This document shows, one piece after another, positions 20,959-33,376 of a stretch of DNA of 64,000 bases. Source of the stretch: Erodium maritimum. Its lineage: Eukaryota; Streptophyta; Magnoliopsida; Geraniales; Geraniaceae. Below the pieces are notes generated by a model. The model made no database searches and was not told the DNA's origin. It saw only the letters and a list, made by a program, of their open reading frames with translations. The DNA lies in NCBI GenBank assembly GCA_963921825.1, contig OY997596.1:62322754-62386753 (forward strand), read 5' to 3'. Both the position numbers and the translations under genes were made by a program. Positions within the stretch are counted from its first letter, which is position 1, and every line of letters starts with the position of its first letter.

Positions 20959-23900
20959 TGTCACGCCCCAATTTCAGTAAACCGAACTCGGGACGCGAAC
21001 GTTTAGAATAAGAAAACACTTTGCAAACATTTCCATTAAAACAATTTACAATAACAATTTAGTTCAACAAAGGATAATTACAAATCAACATAAACGTCCC
21101 ACAAGCGGACAAAAAGGCGAGGTATCCGTCGCTAGACTAAAAAGACAAAACCCGGACTCCGCTCCTAGCTCCACAAGCTTCGAGAGCTCACCTAGTCCGT
21201 CCCACGAACGGTACCTATAGGAAAAGCAGCTAGGGGTGAGCGTTCGCTCACCACCACGAATAACAGACTGACTACGGCATACTTAGCAGACAAAGCCGGT
21301 GACACCAACCACGACCCAAAAGACACACACACGACCAGTACCTTCCTCAACTGACTCAACATTCGGACACGTGATGTAGACCTCACACTACGATTGACGA
21401 CCTCGTCCAAGGGCACGACTGACAACCACGCAATACCAAACAAGATCGCAAAGGATCGCAAACCGGCTGCTCAGTAACCAATCTCAATCAGGTCAGGGTT
21501 CGACCTATCGCAATTCCTCGACACGAAGTCGGATCAGGCTGTCGACCTTTCAAACTCGCAATTCATCGACACGAAGTCGGATCAGGCTGTCGACCTTTAG
21601 AACTCGCAATTCATCGACACTAAGTCGGATCAGGCTGTCGACCTTTAGAACTCGCAATTCATCGACACTAAGTCGGATCAGGCTGTCGACCTTTAGAACT
21701 CGCAATTCATCGACACTAAGTCGGATCAGGCTGTCGACCTTTAGAACTCGCAATTCATCGACACTAAGTCGGATCAGGCTGTCGACCTTTAGAACTCACC
21801 ACCTCAGGTAACCACAATCACAATCACAGGCAAGTTCAATCACACAGGCACTCAAGGCCACTCAAGACACCTAACAGTCAAGACTCGGGTTCAACAACCC
21901 CACGGGCACTCACGGCCACTCAAGACACACCAACGTTCAAGACTCGGGTTCAACAACCCCACGGCAACTACGGCCCACTCAAAACACCAACAGTAAAGCA
22001 CAGGCACTCACGGCCACCCAAGACATCAATTTAAATAACACGGGCTCTCAAGGCCACCCAACTCAACAACAAATAACGCACAACAACCTCCGGCATAAAC
22101 GATGCCTCCAACAGTCCTAAGATCACTAGTTTCACAAACAACCTCCGGGCATGGTCATATGCCTCCAGTACTCCTAACATCAACAGTTTCACAAACAACC
22201 TCCGGGCATGGTTATATGCCTCCAGTAAAACAAATAACGCTAAGTTCTCTGTTCCTACGACACTACTAAGTGTCACATGCATTTCCAATAATCACTACGT
22301 TCCCGTATCATGCTTTTCTGATAATCGCTACAATCCCGTATCATGCTTTTCTAATATTTAAATAAACCTACTCAACCCACGACACCCCAGTGTCACATGC
22401 AATTCTACTGTTAACTTTCCCTAGTCAGGGCCGAGATCCGGCTACTTTTCCCTACCTCAACTGAAGAGCAACCGCTACGCTTCCTAGCTGCTGACGTTCT
22501 GGCTCGCTACCTCCGGGCTTCACTTCGATCGAAGCCGGACGCTAAGGATAACACGAAAGCCATAAATTAGAGGCGGTTCCCAGGTTAATCTAAAGGTCAC
22601 GATTAAATCAGTCTAAAAACGACAGTTGTCCTTTAAACTCGAGCAGGATAAAAGCGGGGTCACGGTGAATCGGGTTTGAGTACCGAGCACCGAAACCGGT
22701 GCATGCGAGGCACGGTCCCAATGCACGAATCCCGAGGTCCGATTCAGCGGTCCGCTTTTGTTCCCTTTTAAACCCAAATAGCAGTTCATTTTACCCAGAG
22801 TTCCAGAGTCGTTCCTACAACCGATTAATAACCCTTTTTTAAAAACAGAACGGTTTTTATTTTAAAACGAATTCCCTTTTTATTTCAAATCTGATTCTGT
22901 TCCGATCTTTGAGCCCAAAATGAATTAGGTTCGGTTTTTGAACAACCGTCCCTAAATCCCGTTTACAACTTAGATTCACAACTCCTCGATTTAAACTGTT
23001 TTTAAAACCGAAACGCTTTTAATTCCTTTTCATTTTAAAACCCTTTTTCCTTAAATCTGATGTTCCATTTTACAACCCCTTTCTTTCCAAAACCGTGACC
23101 ACATCTAATCCGTTTTGCTTCGTTTTACTTTCCTTTTTAATTTCCAATCAGATTCTATTTTAATCGATTTCTTTAACGGGTTTAACGGATATTAGTCGAT
23201 TTCAACAGATCCAAAATTACTTGAAACGAACAGCACGAAACCGATCAGATTTAGGGTAAATACGGGATAGAATATAAAGCGAGAAGACGTTATTGAAACG
23301 GATCCGGCCACCGGCGAAGCCATCGCCGGCGACCAACTCCGTGGTGAGATCTCTCACCGAAGGGAAACGGGCGGTGGAGAGCGGTGGTGGCCGAGCTCGG
23401 GCTCGGGACGGCCGGAACCGAGATGGACGGTGGTGGAGGATGAAGGACACGGCGGTGGTGGCCGAGGTTGAGCACGAGCTTCGTCACGGCCGGAAAAGCA
23501 CGGCGCGGCGGCGTTGGCCGTGAGAGGAGAGAAGGCGAGGGAGAGGACGGTGGTGGGTCGAGGACGTGGCTGTCGTGGTCGGACGGAGGAGGTGACGGCG
23601 GCGAAGGGGAGGTCGGGTTCGGGATTGGATGAGGACAGAGAGGGACGGCCGGTGGAGGGAGGTCGGTGGTGTGGCCGGCGACGGCCGGAATCGAGGGGAA
23701 GGAGAGACGGTGACGGACTCGGTGGTGGCCGGAGAAGAAGGCGGCGTGGTGGGGGCTGCGGGGATCGAAGAAGAGAGGGAGAGAGGTTGAAGAACGAGGG
23801 AGGAGGTCGGACGCGGTGGCTGGACGGAGAAGGAGGAGTGGCGGCCGAAATCGGCGCCGGCGATGGTGTGGGGATCCGGCGAGGGCGGCGTGGTCGTGGG

Positions 23901-24253
23901 GGTCGGGTTCGAACGAAGAAGGGGGTAGAGGGTTTCGGTTGAGGGGCTGCGCAAGAGGGAAGGTGACATTCTGTCACTGAAACCCTAAAAAAACGGGTTT
24001 TATACCCCGGGCCGGTTGCCCTTTGGGCCGCTGGCGAAGCGGGCCTCAGGCCCAAGCGAGGAAGGAGGGGCCTGGCCGGGCCTGCCTGTCTGGTCAGGCC
24101 TGAACGATCCAATTCCCCCCCCCTTTTTTTTTTTTTTTACACGACTAAAGAATAAAACGAAATTCAGCCTCGCCTTTACCCGGACCGATTTAGATTTCAA
24201 CCTCGACGCTATTATTTAATAAATTAAACGTTTAAATTTTCTCGGTCTTTACA
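20959..24253 (-). mobile_element. Solo LTR, family copy A
   Basis: On the minus strand it starts TGTAAAGACCGAG (24253) and ends GGGGCGTGACA (20959). It is flanked by a perfect 5-bp target duplication CGGAC (20954-20958 and 24254-24258). The 3295 bp contain no gag or pol domain, so this is a solo LTR left by LTR-LTR recombination. A GC-rich tract (about 23290-24110) gives long multi-frame ORFs rich in P, R and S that I consider compositional. It shares long stretches with copies B and C, including GTGAGCGTTCGCTCAC (21237-21252) and the terminal GGGGCGTGACA. The long LTR and TG...CA ends suggest a Ty3/gypsy-type parent, unproven. Confidence 0.9.
21509..21797 (-). repeat. 48-bp minisatellite inside solo LTR A
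   Basis: About six tandem units of 48 bp (for example 21541-21588, 21589-21636) containing GTCGACCTTTAGAACTCGC and CGACACTAAGTCGGATCAG. The same unit occurs eight times in LTR B (32153-32536) and is absent from LTR C. Confidence 0.92.
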
Positions 24254-27200
24254 CGGACATACTATAGTATGCCGAAAACGGTGAAAAACCGAAAATCTAT
24301 TGTTTATTGACATAAATGAACTCGGAATTGCCAAAAATTAGTGGGTGTCCGTAGATATACATATTATTGTTCTCCCTATATGTTTTATTTGATAATAATT
24401 TTTTCCACTTTTTTTCGATTCTGACATACTATAGTTTGCCGAAAACGGTGAAAAACCGAAAAATCTACTATATATTGACATAAACGAACTCGGAATTGCC
24501 AAAAATTAGTGGGTATCCGTAGATATACACATTGATGTTCTCCCTACATGTTTTAACCTGATAATAATATTTTCAACTTTTTTTCGATTCTGACATACTA
24601 TACTATGCCGAAAAACGGTGAAAAACCGAAAAATCTACTTTCACTGACCTAAACGCACACGTAATTTCAAAAAAATAGTTGGTATGCGTAGATATGATCA
24701 TTATTGTTCTCCCTACATGATTTAACATGATAGTAATTTTTGAAACTTTTTAACCGATTCTGACATACTATAGTATGTCGAAAACGGTGAAAAACCGAAA
24801 ACCTATTATTTATTGACATAAACGAACTCGGAATTGCCAAAAATTAGTGGGTATCCGTAGATATGCATATTGATGTTCTCCCTACATGTTTTCACCTGAT
24901 AATAATATTTTCCACTTTTTTTCGATTCTGACATACTATACTATGCCGAAAACGGTGAAAACCCGAAAAATCTATTTTCACTGACCTAAACGCACACGGA
25001 ATTTCAAAAAAATAGTTGGTATGCGTAGATATGATCATTATTGTTCTCCCTACATGATTTAACATGATATTAATTTTTGCCACTTTTTTTCGATTATGAC
25101 ATACTATAGTTTGCCGAAAACGGTGAAAAACCGAAAATATATTATTTATTGACATAAACGAACTCGGAATTGCCAAAAATTAGTGGGTGTCCGTAGATAT
25201 GCATATTGATGTTCTCTCTACATGTTTTAACCTGATAATAGTTTTTGCCACTTTTTTTCGATTCTGACATACTGTACTATGCCGAAAACGGTGGAAAATC
25301 GAAAAATCTATTTTCACTGACCTAAACGCACACGGAATTTCAAAAACCAAGTTGGTATGCGTAGATATGATCATTATTGTTCTCCCTACATGATTTAACA
25401 TGATAGTAATTTTTTCCACTTTTTTTACCGATTCTGACATACTATAGTATGCCGAAAACGGTGAAAAACCGAAAAATCTATTATTTATTGACACAAACGA
25501 AATCGGAATTGCCAAAAATTAGTGGGTATCCGTAGATATGCATATTGATGTTCTCCATACATGTTTTATCCTGATAATAATATTTTCCACTTTTTTTCGA
25601 TTATGACATACTATATTATGCCGAAAAACGGTGAAAAACCAAAAAATCTATTTTAACTGACCTAAACGCACACGGAATTTCAAAAAAAAATAGTTTCTAT
25701 GCGTAGATATGATCATTATTGTTATCCCTACATGATTTAACATGATAGTAATTTTTTCCACTTTTTTACCGATTCTGACATGCTATAGTATGCCGAAAAC
25801 GGTGAAAAACCGAAAATCTATTATTTATTGACATATACGAACTCGGAATTGCCAAAAATTAGTGGGTATCCGTAGATATGCATATTGATGTTCTCCCTAC
25901 ATGTTTTAACCTGATAATAATATTTTCAACTTTTTTTCGATTCTGACATAATATACTATGCCGAAAAACGGTGAAAAACCGAAAAATCTACTTTCACTGA
26001 CCTAAACGCACACGTAATTTCAAAAAAATAGTTGGTATGTGTAGATATGATCATTATTGTTCTCCCTACATGATTTAACATGATAGTAATTTTTGAAACT
26101 TTTTAACCGATTCTGACATACTATAGTATGCCGAAAACGGTGAAAAACCGAAAACCTATTATTTATTGACATAAACGAACTCGGAATTGCCAAAAATTAG
26201 TGGGTATCCGTAGATATGCATATTGATGTTCTCCCTACATGTTTTAACCTGATAATATTTTTTGCCACTTTTTTTCGATTCTGACATACTATACTATGCC
26301 GAAAACAGCGAAACCCCGAAAAATCTATTTTCACTGACCTAAACGCACAAGGAATTTCAAAAAAATAGTTGGTATGCGTAGATATGATCATTATTGTTCT
26401 CCCTACATGATTTAACATGATAGTAATTTTTGACACATTTTTACCGATTCTGACATACTATAGTATGCCGAAAACGGTGAAAAACCGAAAATCTATTATT
26501 TATTGACATATACGAACTCGGAATTGCCAAAAATTAGTGGGTATCCGTAGATATGCATATTAATGTTCTCCCTACATTTTTTAACTTGATAATAATTTTT
26601 CCACTTTTTTTCGATTCTGACAGACTATAGTTTGCCGAAAACGGTGAAAAACCGAAAAATCTATTATATATTGAAATAAACGAACTCGGAATTGCCAAAA
26701 ATTAGTGGGTATCCGTAGATATGCATATTGATGTTCTCCCTACATGTTTTACCCTGATAATAATATTTTCCACTTTTTTTCGATTTCGAGATACTATACT
26801 ATGCCGAAAAACGGTGAAAAACCGAAAAACCTATTTTCACTGACCTAAACGCACACGGAATTTCAAAAAAATAGTTTCTATGCGTGGACATGATAATTAT
26901 TGTTCTCCCTACATGATTTAACATGATAGTAATTTTTGACACTTTTTTACCGATTCTGACATACTATAGTATGCCGAAAACGGTGAAAAAACGAAACATC
27001 TATTATTTATTGACATAAACGAACTCGGAATTGCCAAAAATTAGTGGGTATCCGTAGATATGCATATTGATGTTCTCCCTACATGTTTTTACCTGATAAT
27101 ATTGTTTTCCACTTTTTTCGATTCTGACATGCTATATTATGCCGAAAACGGTGAAAACCCGAAAAATCTATTTTCACTGACCTAAACGCACACGGAATTT

Positions 27201-30065
27201 CAAAAAATATAGTTGGTATGCGTAGATATGATCATTTTTGTTCTCCCTACATGATTTAACATGATAGTAAATTTTGACACTTTTTTACCGATTCTGACAT
27301 ACTATAGTATGCCCAAAACGGTGAAAAACCGAAAATCTATTATTTATTGTCATAAACGAACTCGGAATTGCCAAAAATTAGTAGGTATCCGTAGATATGC
27401 ATATTGATGGTCTCCCTACATGTTTTAACTTGATAATATTTTTTCCACTTTTTTCCGATTCTGACATACTATAGTTTGCCGAAAACGGTGAAAAACCGAA
27501 AAATCTATTATATATTGAAATAAACGAACTCGGAATTGCCAAAAATTAGTGGGTATCCGTCGATGTGCATATTGATGTTCTCCCTACATGTTTTAACCTG
27601 ATAATATTTTTTGCCACTTTTTTCGATTCTGACATACTATACTATGCCGAAAACGGTGAAAACCCGAAAAATCTATTTTCACTGACCTAAACGCACACGG
27701 AATTTCAAAAAAATAGTTGGTATGCGTAGATATGATCATTATTGTTCTCCCTACATGATTTAACATGATATTAATTTTTGCCACTTTTTTTCGATTATGA
27801 CATACTATAGTTTGCCGAAAACGGTGAAAAACCGAAAATATATTATTTATTGACATAAACGAACTTGGAATTGCGAAAAATTAGTGGGTGTCCGTATATA
27901 TGCATATTGATGTTCTCCCTACATGTTTTAACCTGATAATATTTTTTGCCACTTTTTTTCGATTCTGACATACTATACTATGCCGAAAACAGCGAAACCC
28001 CGAAAAATCTATTTTCACTGACCTAAACGCACAAGGAATTTCAAAAAAATAGTTGGTATGCGTAGATATGATCATTATTGTTCTCCCTACATGATTTAAC
28101 ATGATAGTAATTTTTGACACATTTTTACCGATTCTGACATACTATAGTATGCCGAAAACGGTGAAAAACCGAAAGTCTATTATTTATTGACATAAACGAA
28201 CTCGGAATTGCCAAAAATTAGTGGGTATCCATAGATATGCATATTGATGTTCTCCCTATATGTTTTAAGTTGATAATAATTTTTTCCACTTTTTTTCGAT
28301 TCTGACATACTATAGTTTGCTTAAAACGGTGAAAAACCGAAAAATCTATTATATATTGACATAAACGAAATCGGAATTGCCAAAAATTAGTGGGTATCCG
28401 TAGATTTGCATATTGATGTTCTCCCTACATGTTTTAACCTGATAATAATATTTTCCACTTTTTATCGATTCTGACATACTGTACCGTGCAGAAAAAAATC
28501 TATTTTCACTGAACTAAACGCACACGGAATTTCAAAAAAATAGTTGTTATGCGTAGATATGATCATTATTGTTCTCCCTACATGATTTAACATGATAGTA
28601 ATTTTTGACACTTTCTTTACCGATTCTGACATACTATAGTATGCCGAAAACGGTGAAAAACCGAAAATCTATTAATTGTTGACATAAACGAACTCGGAAT
28701 TGCCAAAAATTAGTGTGTATCCGTAGATATGCATATTGATGTTCTCCCTACATGTTTTAACCTGATAATATTTTTTGCCACTTTTTTTCGATTCTGACAT
28801 ACTATGCCGAAAACGGTGAAAAACTTTAAAACCTATTTTCACTGACCTAAACGCACACGAAATTTCAAAAAAATAGTTGGTATGCGTAGATATGATCAAC
28901 ATTGTTCTCCCTACATGATTTAACATGATATTAATTTTTGCCACTTTTTTTCGATTATGACATACTATAGTTTGCCGAAAACGGTGAAAAACCGAAAATA
29001 TATTATTCATTGACATAAAAGAACTCGGAATTGCCAAAAATTAGTGGGTGTCCGTAAATATGCATATTGATGTTCTCCCTACATGTTTTAACCTGATAAT
29101 ATTTTTTGCCACTTTTTTTCGATTCTGACATACTATACTATGCCGAAAACGTTGAACAACCGAAAAATCTATTTTCACTGACCTAAACGCACACGGAATT
29201 TCAAAAAACAAGTTGGTATGCGTAGATATGATCATTATTGTTCTCCCTACATTATTTAACATGATAGTAATTTTTTCCACTTTTTTACCGATTTTGACAT
29301 GCTATAGTATGCCGAAAACGGTGAAAAACCGAAAATCTATTATTTATTAACATAAACGAACTCGGAATCTCCAAAAATTAGTGGGTATCCGTAGATATGC
29401 ATATTGATGTTCTCCCTACATGTTTTAACCTGATAATATTTTTTGCCACTTTTTTTCGATTCTGACATACTATACTATGCCGAAAACGGCGAAAAACCGA
29501 AAAATCTATTTTCACTGACCTAAACGCACACGGAATTTCAAAAAACAAGTTGGTATGCGTAGATATGATCATTATTGTTCTCCCTACATGATTTAACATG
29601 ATAGTAATTTTTGCCACTTTTTTACCGATTCTGACATGCTATTGTATGCCGAAAACGGTGAAAAACCGAAAATCTATTATTTATTAACATAAACGAACTC
29701 GGAATTGCCAAAAATTAATGGGTATCCGTAGATATGCATATTGATGTTCTCCCTACATGTTTTAACTTGATAATAATTTTCCCTTTTTTTTCGATTATGA
29801 CAAACTATAGTTTTCCGAAAACGGTGAAAAAACGAAAAATCTATTATTTATTGACATAAACGAACTCGGAATTGCCAAAAATTGGTGGGTATCCGTAGAT
29901 ATGCATATTGATGTTCTCCCAACATGTTTTAACCTGATAATATTTTTTGCCACTTTTTTTCGATTCTGACATACTATATTATGCCGAAAACGGTGAAAAA
30001 CCGAAAAGTCTATTATATATTGACATAAAGGAACTCGGAATTGCCAAAAATTAATGGGTATCCGT
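24254..30065. repeat. Satellite block 4, dimeric A-B with A-A runs
   Basis: About 34 well-conserved monomers. A-B alternation (about 340 bp) dominates. A-A steps are marked by TATAGTTTGCCG junctions. A rare variant, AACAGCGAAACCCCG, occurs at about 26302 and again about 1684 bp later, evidence of a local ten-monomer duplication. Confidence 0.9.
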
Positions 30066-31860
30066 TGTAATAACCACTTCTGGTCAACGTCAGTCAAACC
30101 TGCGAAAAACAGGAAAATTTAAAAATTTTAAGACAGACACTTAACTTAACTTAAATTGACCCCGAGGGTCATGCCGGACTTAAGTTGACCCCGTTATCGA
30201 CTAAAATGAGTTACGGGGGACTCAGGGCAACTTCCTGGTCATTTTGGGAAAGATTGATTTTTCGCTGGAAAAGTCACCCGAGCGACGTTTTGGTCCATTC
30301 GAGGACCGTTTTGGACCCGAAAAGCTTAGCCATCGTCGTAGCGGTCTTAGTTGGGCCGTTTCCTTGAAGCCCGTCCAGTTTAAAATATTTTTGGGAAAAG
30401 TGTCCGTTCGGGGCCCGAAACGTCCGTTTTTCGCGAATCTGATTGGAAAATATCAACTAGATATTTTCCAAAAGGTATGGGACCCACCTTGACACTTGTC
30501 AAGTATATGGTGGTGTATTTTTGGAGGGAAAAGGTGTGGTTGGAGAGGGTTGGCCGAGTATGGGGTTTTAAAAGGGAAAAAAGTTAGTTTTGTTGTTAGT
30601 TTAATTAAATTAGAAATTAGAAGAGAGGTTTTAGAGAGAGAAGGAGAAGGAGAAGAAGAGAGAAGAAGGGAGGTTGAGCTAGGGTTTGTGATCGAGCCCT
30701 TGGATCGAGTCAAAGCAAAGAGCAATCCCGTTCCCCTCGTTCTCCTCTACGGTAATACCCGAACCGATTCTCGTTTCGATTATTTTCAAGAGCTAGGGTT
30801 TGGTTTTAAATTTTGGTTTAGGGTTGTGTAGAGATTAGAGAGGTGTTGGAGACGTTTTAGAGGTGTTTGGGAGAGAAATTTCACGTTTTCCGGTGACTGG
30901 AGGCTCGGGAGGAGCTCCGGCCACCGTGGGTGGTGGCCGGCCGACCATGTGGTGGCTGGCCGGAGGTGGCAGCAGCCACCACTTGGTGGCCGAGCCCCTC
31001 CCTCAAACCCTAGGGTCTCGGCCAAGCCTCTTGGGTGGGGCCCACGTGCTCGGTTGCTCGGGTTTTAATGTTCGGGTGGTTTAAAACGTCCCCCGGACCA
31101 CTCTTTCCTAATCGAATCGAAATTTGGAATTAATTTGGAGAAGTTGTAATTAACGGGTTTCGGGAAACTTTAAACGTTAATTAATTGACTTAGAAGTCGG
31201 AATTCAATTCCGTCAAGTGCGTTGGGTTCCTTGAAATATTCTAAGACCGTAGAAACGAAAACGGGGGCTTTTGGAGCCCCGGAAGGCAATTAACCAAAAC
31301 CGGGCAGATTCGCCATGTCGGGCGAATCTGGCCCTTACGGGTCCTTTATCGGCAATATCGAGTATTTGGGAAGTTTGGGAGTGATCGGCATTGTCGGGGT
31401 TACGTTTGGGCGTTAAGTTTATTAATTTTCGGTTTACTCGTACTAGTTTAAAAGTACTTTAAATTTGTGTTCTTTTAGATCGTGCTACGGACCGAGGCAA
31501 GGGGAAGCTCGGCGAGTGACTGAGTGTACTTCGGGTTTTGTTGGAGCGCTTTTGGATCTATATACGAGGTAGGGAAAAGTAGCCGGATCTCGGCCCTGAT
31601 TAGGGAAAGTTAATAGTAGAATTGCATGTGACACCGGGGTGTCGTGGGTTGAGTAGATTTATTTAATTATTAGAAAAGCATGATACGGGATTGTAGCGTT
31701 CAAGAGAAAAGCAGGTGACACTTAGTAGTGTCGTAGGAACAGAGAACTTAGCGATAATTGAATTACTGGAGGCATATGACCATGCCCGGAGGTTGTTTGT
31801 GAAACTAGTGATTTTAGGACCGTTGGAGGCATCGAGTATGCCGGAGGTTGTCGTGCGTTT

Positions 31861-32009
31861 TATTTAATTGTTGAGTTTGGGTGGCCTTGAGAGCCCGTAT
31901 TTAATTGTTGAGTTGGGTGGCCTTGAGAGCCCGTATTTAATTGTTGAGTTTGGGTGGCCTTGAGAGCCCGTATTTAATTGTTGAGTCGGGGTGGCCATGA
32001 GAGCCGTGT
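31861..32009 (+). repeat. 37-bp tandem repeat inside solo LTR B
   Basis: About four units of 36-37 bp with TATTTAATTGTTGAGT and GGTGGCCTTGAGAGCCCG. Related sequence (CGGGCTCTCAAGGCCACCC) is present once in LTR A and amplified as a 38-bp repeat in LTR C. Confidence 0.88.
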
Positions 32010-32152
32010 ATTTAATTTGGTGTCTTGAGTGGCAGCGAGTGCTCGTGGGGTTGTTGAACCCGAGTCTTGACTGTTGAGGTGTCTTGAGTGGCCTTGAGTG
32101 CTTGTGTGATTGAACTTGCCTGTGATTGTGATTGTGGTTACCTGGGGTGGTG

Positions 32153-32536
32153 AGTTCTAAAGGTCGACAGCCTGATCCGACTTAGTGTCGATGAATTGCG
32201 AGTTCTAAAGGTCGACAGCCTGATCCGACTTAGTGTCGATGAATTGCGAGTTCTAAAGGTCGACAGCCTGATCTGACTTAGTGTCGATGAATTGCGAGTT
32301 CTAAAGGTCGACAGCCTGATCCGACTTAGTGTCGATGAATTGCGAGTTTTAAAGGTCGACAGCCTGATCCGACTTAGTGTCGATGAATTGCGAGTTCTAA
32401 AGGTCGACAGCCTGATCCGACTTAGTGTCGATGAATTGCGAGTTTTAAAGGTCGACAGCCTGATCCGACTTAGTGTCGAGGAATTGCGAGTTTGAAAGGT
32501 CGACAGCCTGATCCGACTTCGTGTCGAGGAATTGCG
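32153..32536 (+). repeat. 48-bp minisatellite inside solo LTR B
   Basis: Eight tandem 48-bp units containing GGTCGACAGCCTGATCCGAC and TTAGTGTCGATGAATTGCG. The inverse of the unit array in LTR A. Confidence 0.92.
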
Positions 32537-33114
32537 ATAGGTCGAACCCTGACCTGATTGAGATTGGTTACTGAGCAGCTGGTGTGCGATCCTTTGTGAT
32601 CTTGTTTGGTGTTGTGTCGTTTCGTTCGAGTCCTTGAGGAGGTCGTCGATAGTTGTGTCGGGTCTACACTGTTTTTATCGAGTGTCGAGTCTGTTGAGGA
32701 AGGTGACGGGTTGTGGGTCTGTTGAGTACTTGAGTTGGGGACTGTAGTCCCGGCGTTGGGTTTGGTTTTAGTGTTACTGGCTTTTTCTGCTAATTATGCC
32801 ATAGTCAGTCTGTTATCCGTGGAGGTGAGCGAACGCTCATCCCTAGCTGCTTTTCCTACAGGTACTGATCACCGGACGGACTAGGTTAGCTCTTGAAGTT
32901 CATGGAGCTTGGAGCGGAGTCTGGTCTTTACTTTTGTTGAGTCTAGTGACGGATGTTGTACCTTGTCCACTTGTTGGGACGTTTTTGTATTGTAAATACT
33001 ATTATTTTGAGAAGTAAATGGAAATGTCAAAGCTTTTATTGAAAACAGGTTTCAAGTGTTCATGTTTTTAAAAGTTCGCGCCCGAGTTCGGTTCGCTGAA
33101 ATTGGGGCGTGACA

Positions 33115-33376
33115 TCCGTAGATATGCATATTGATGTTCTCCCTACATGTTTTAACCTGATAATAATATTTTCTACTTTTTTTTCGATTCTGACATACTA
33201 TACTATGCCGAAAAACGGTGAAAAACCGAAAAATCTATTTTCGCTGACCTAAACGCACACGGAATTTGAAAAAAATAGTTGCTATGAGTAGATATGATCA
33301 TTATTGTTCTCCCTACATGATTTAACATGATAGTAATTTTTGACATATTTTACCGATTCTGACAGTATGCCGAAAA
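33115..33376. repeat. Satellite block 5, about 1.5 monomers
   Basis: A short satellite remnant between solo LTR B and ORF1 element copy 3. It ends with AGTATGCCGAAAA, which is repeated beyond the next insertion. Confidence 0.85.

Larger units (their letters stand above)
30066..33114 (+). mobile_element. Solo LTR, family copy B
   Basis: It starts TGTAATAACCACTTC and ends GGGGCGTGACA, flanked by a perfect 5-bp target duplication TCCGT (30061-30065 and 33115-33119). The 3049 bp hold no gag or pol. Sequence toward the 3' end matches copies A and C closely in inverse orientation, including the flanks of the 48-bp minisatellite and GTGAGCGAACGCTCA near 32825. The first part (about 30066-31100) differs from A and C. 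A purine-rich GAGAGAAGGAGAAGG stretch and a GC-rich tract follow at about 30630-31040. Confidence 0.9.

Noticed and set aside
23354..24112. Long P/R/S-rich ORFs in solo LTR A, and similar ones at 42870-43460 in LTR C
   Set aside because: Several frames on both strands are open at once in GC-rich DNA. The proteins differ between LTR copies and have no domain.
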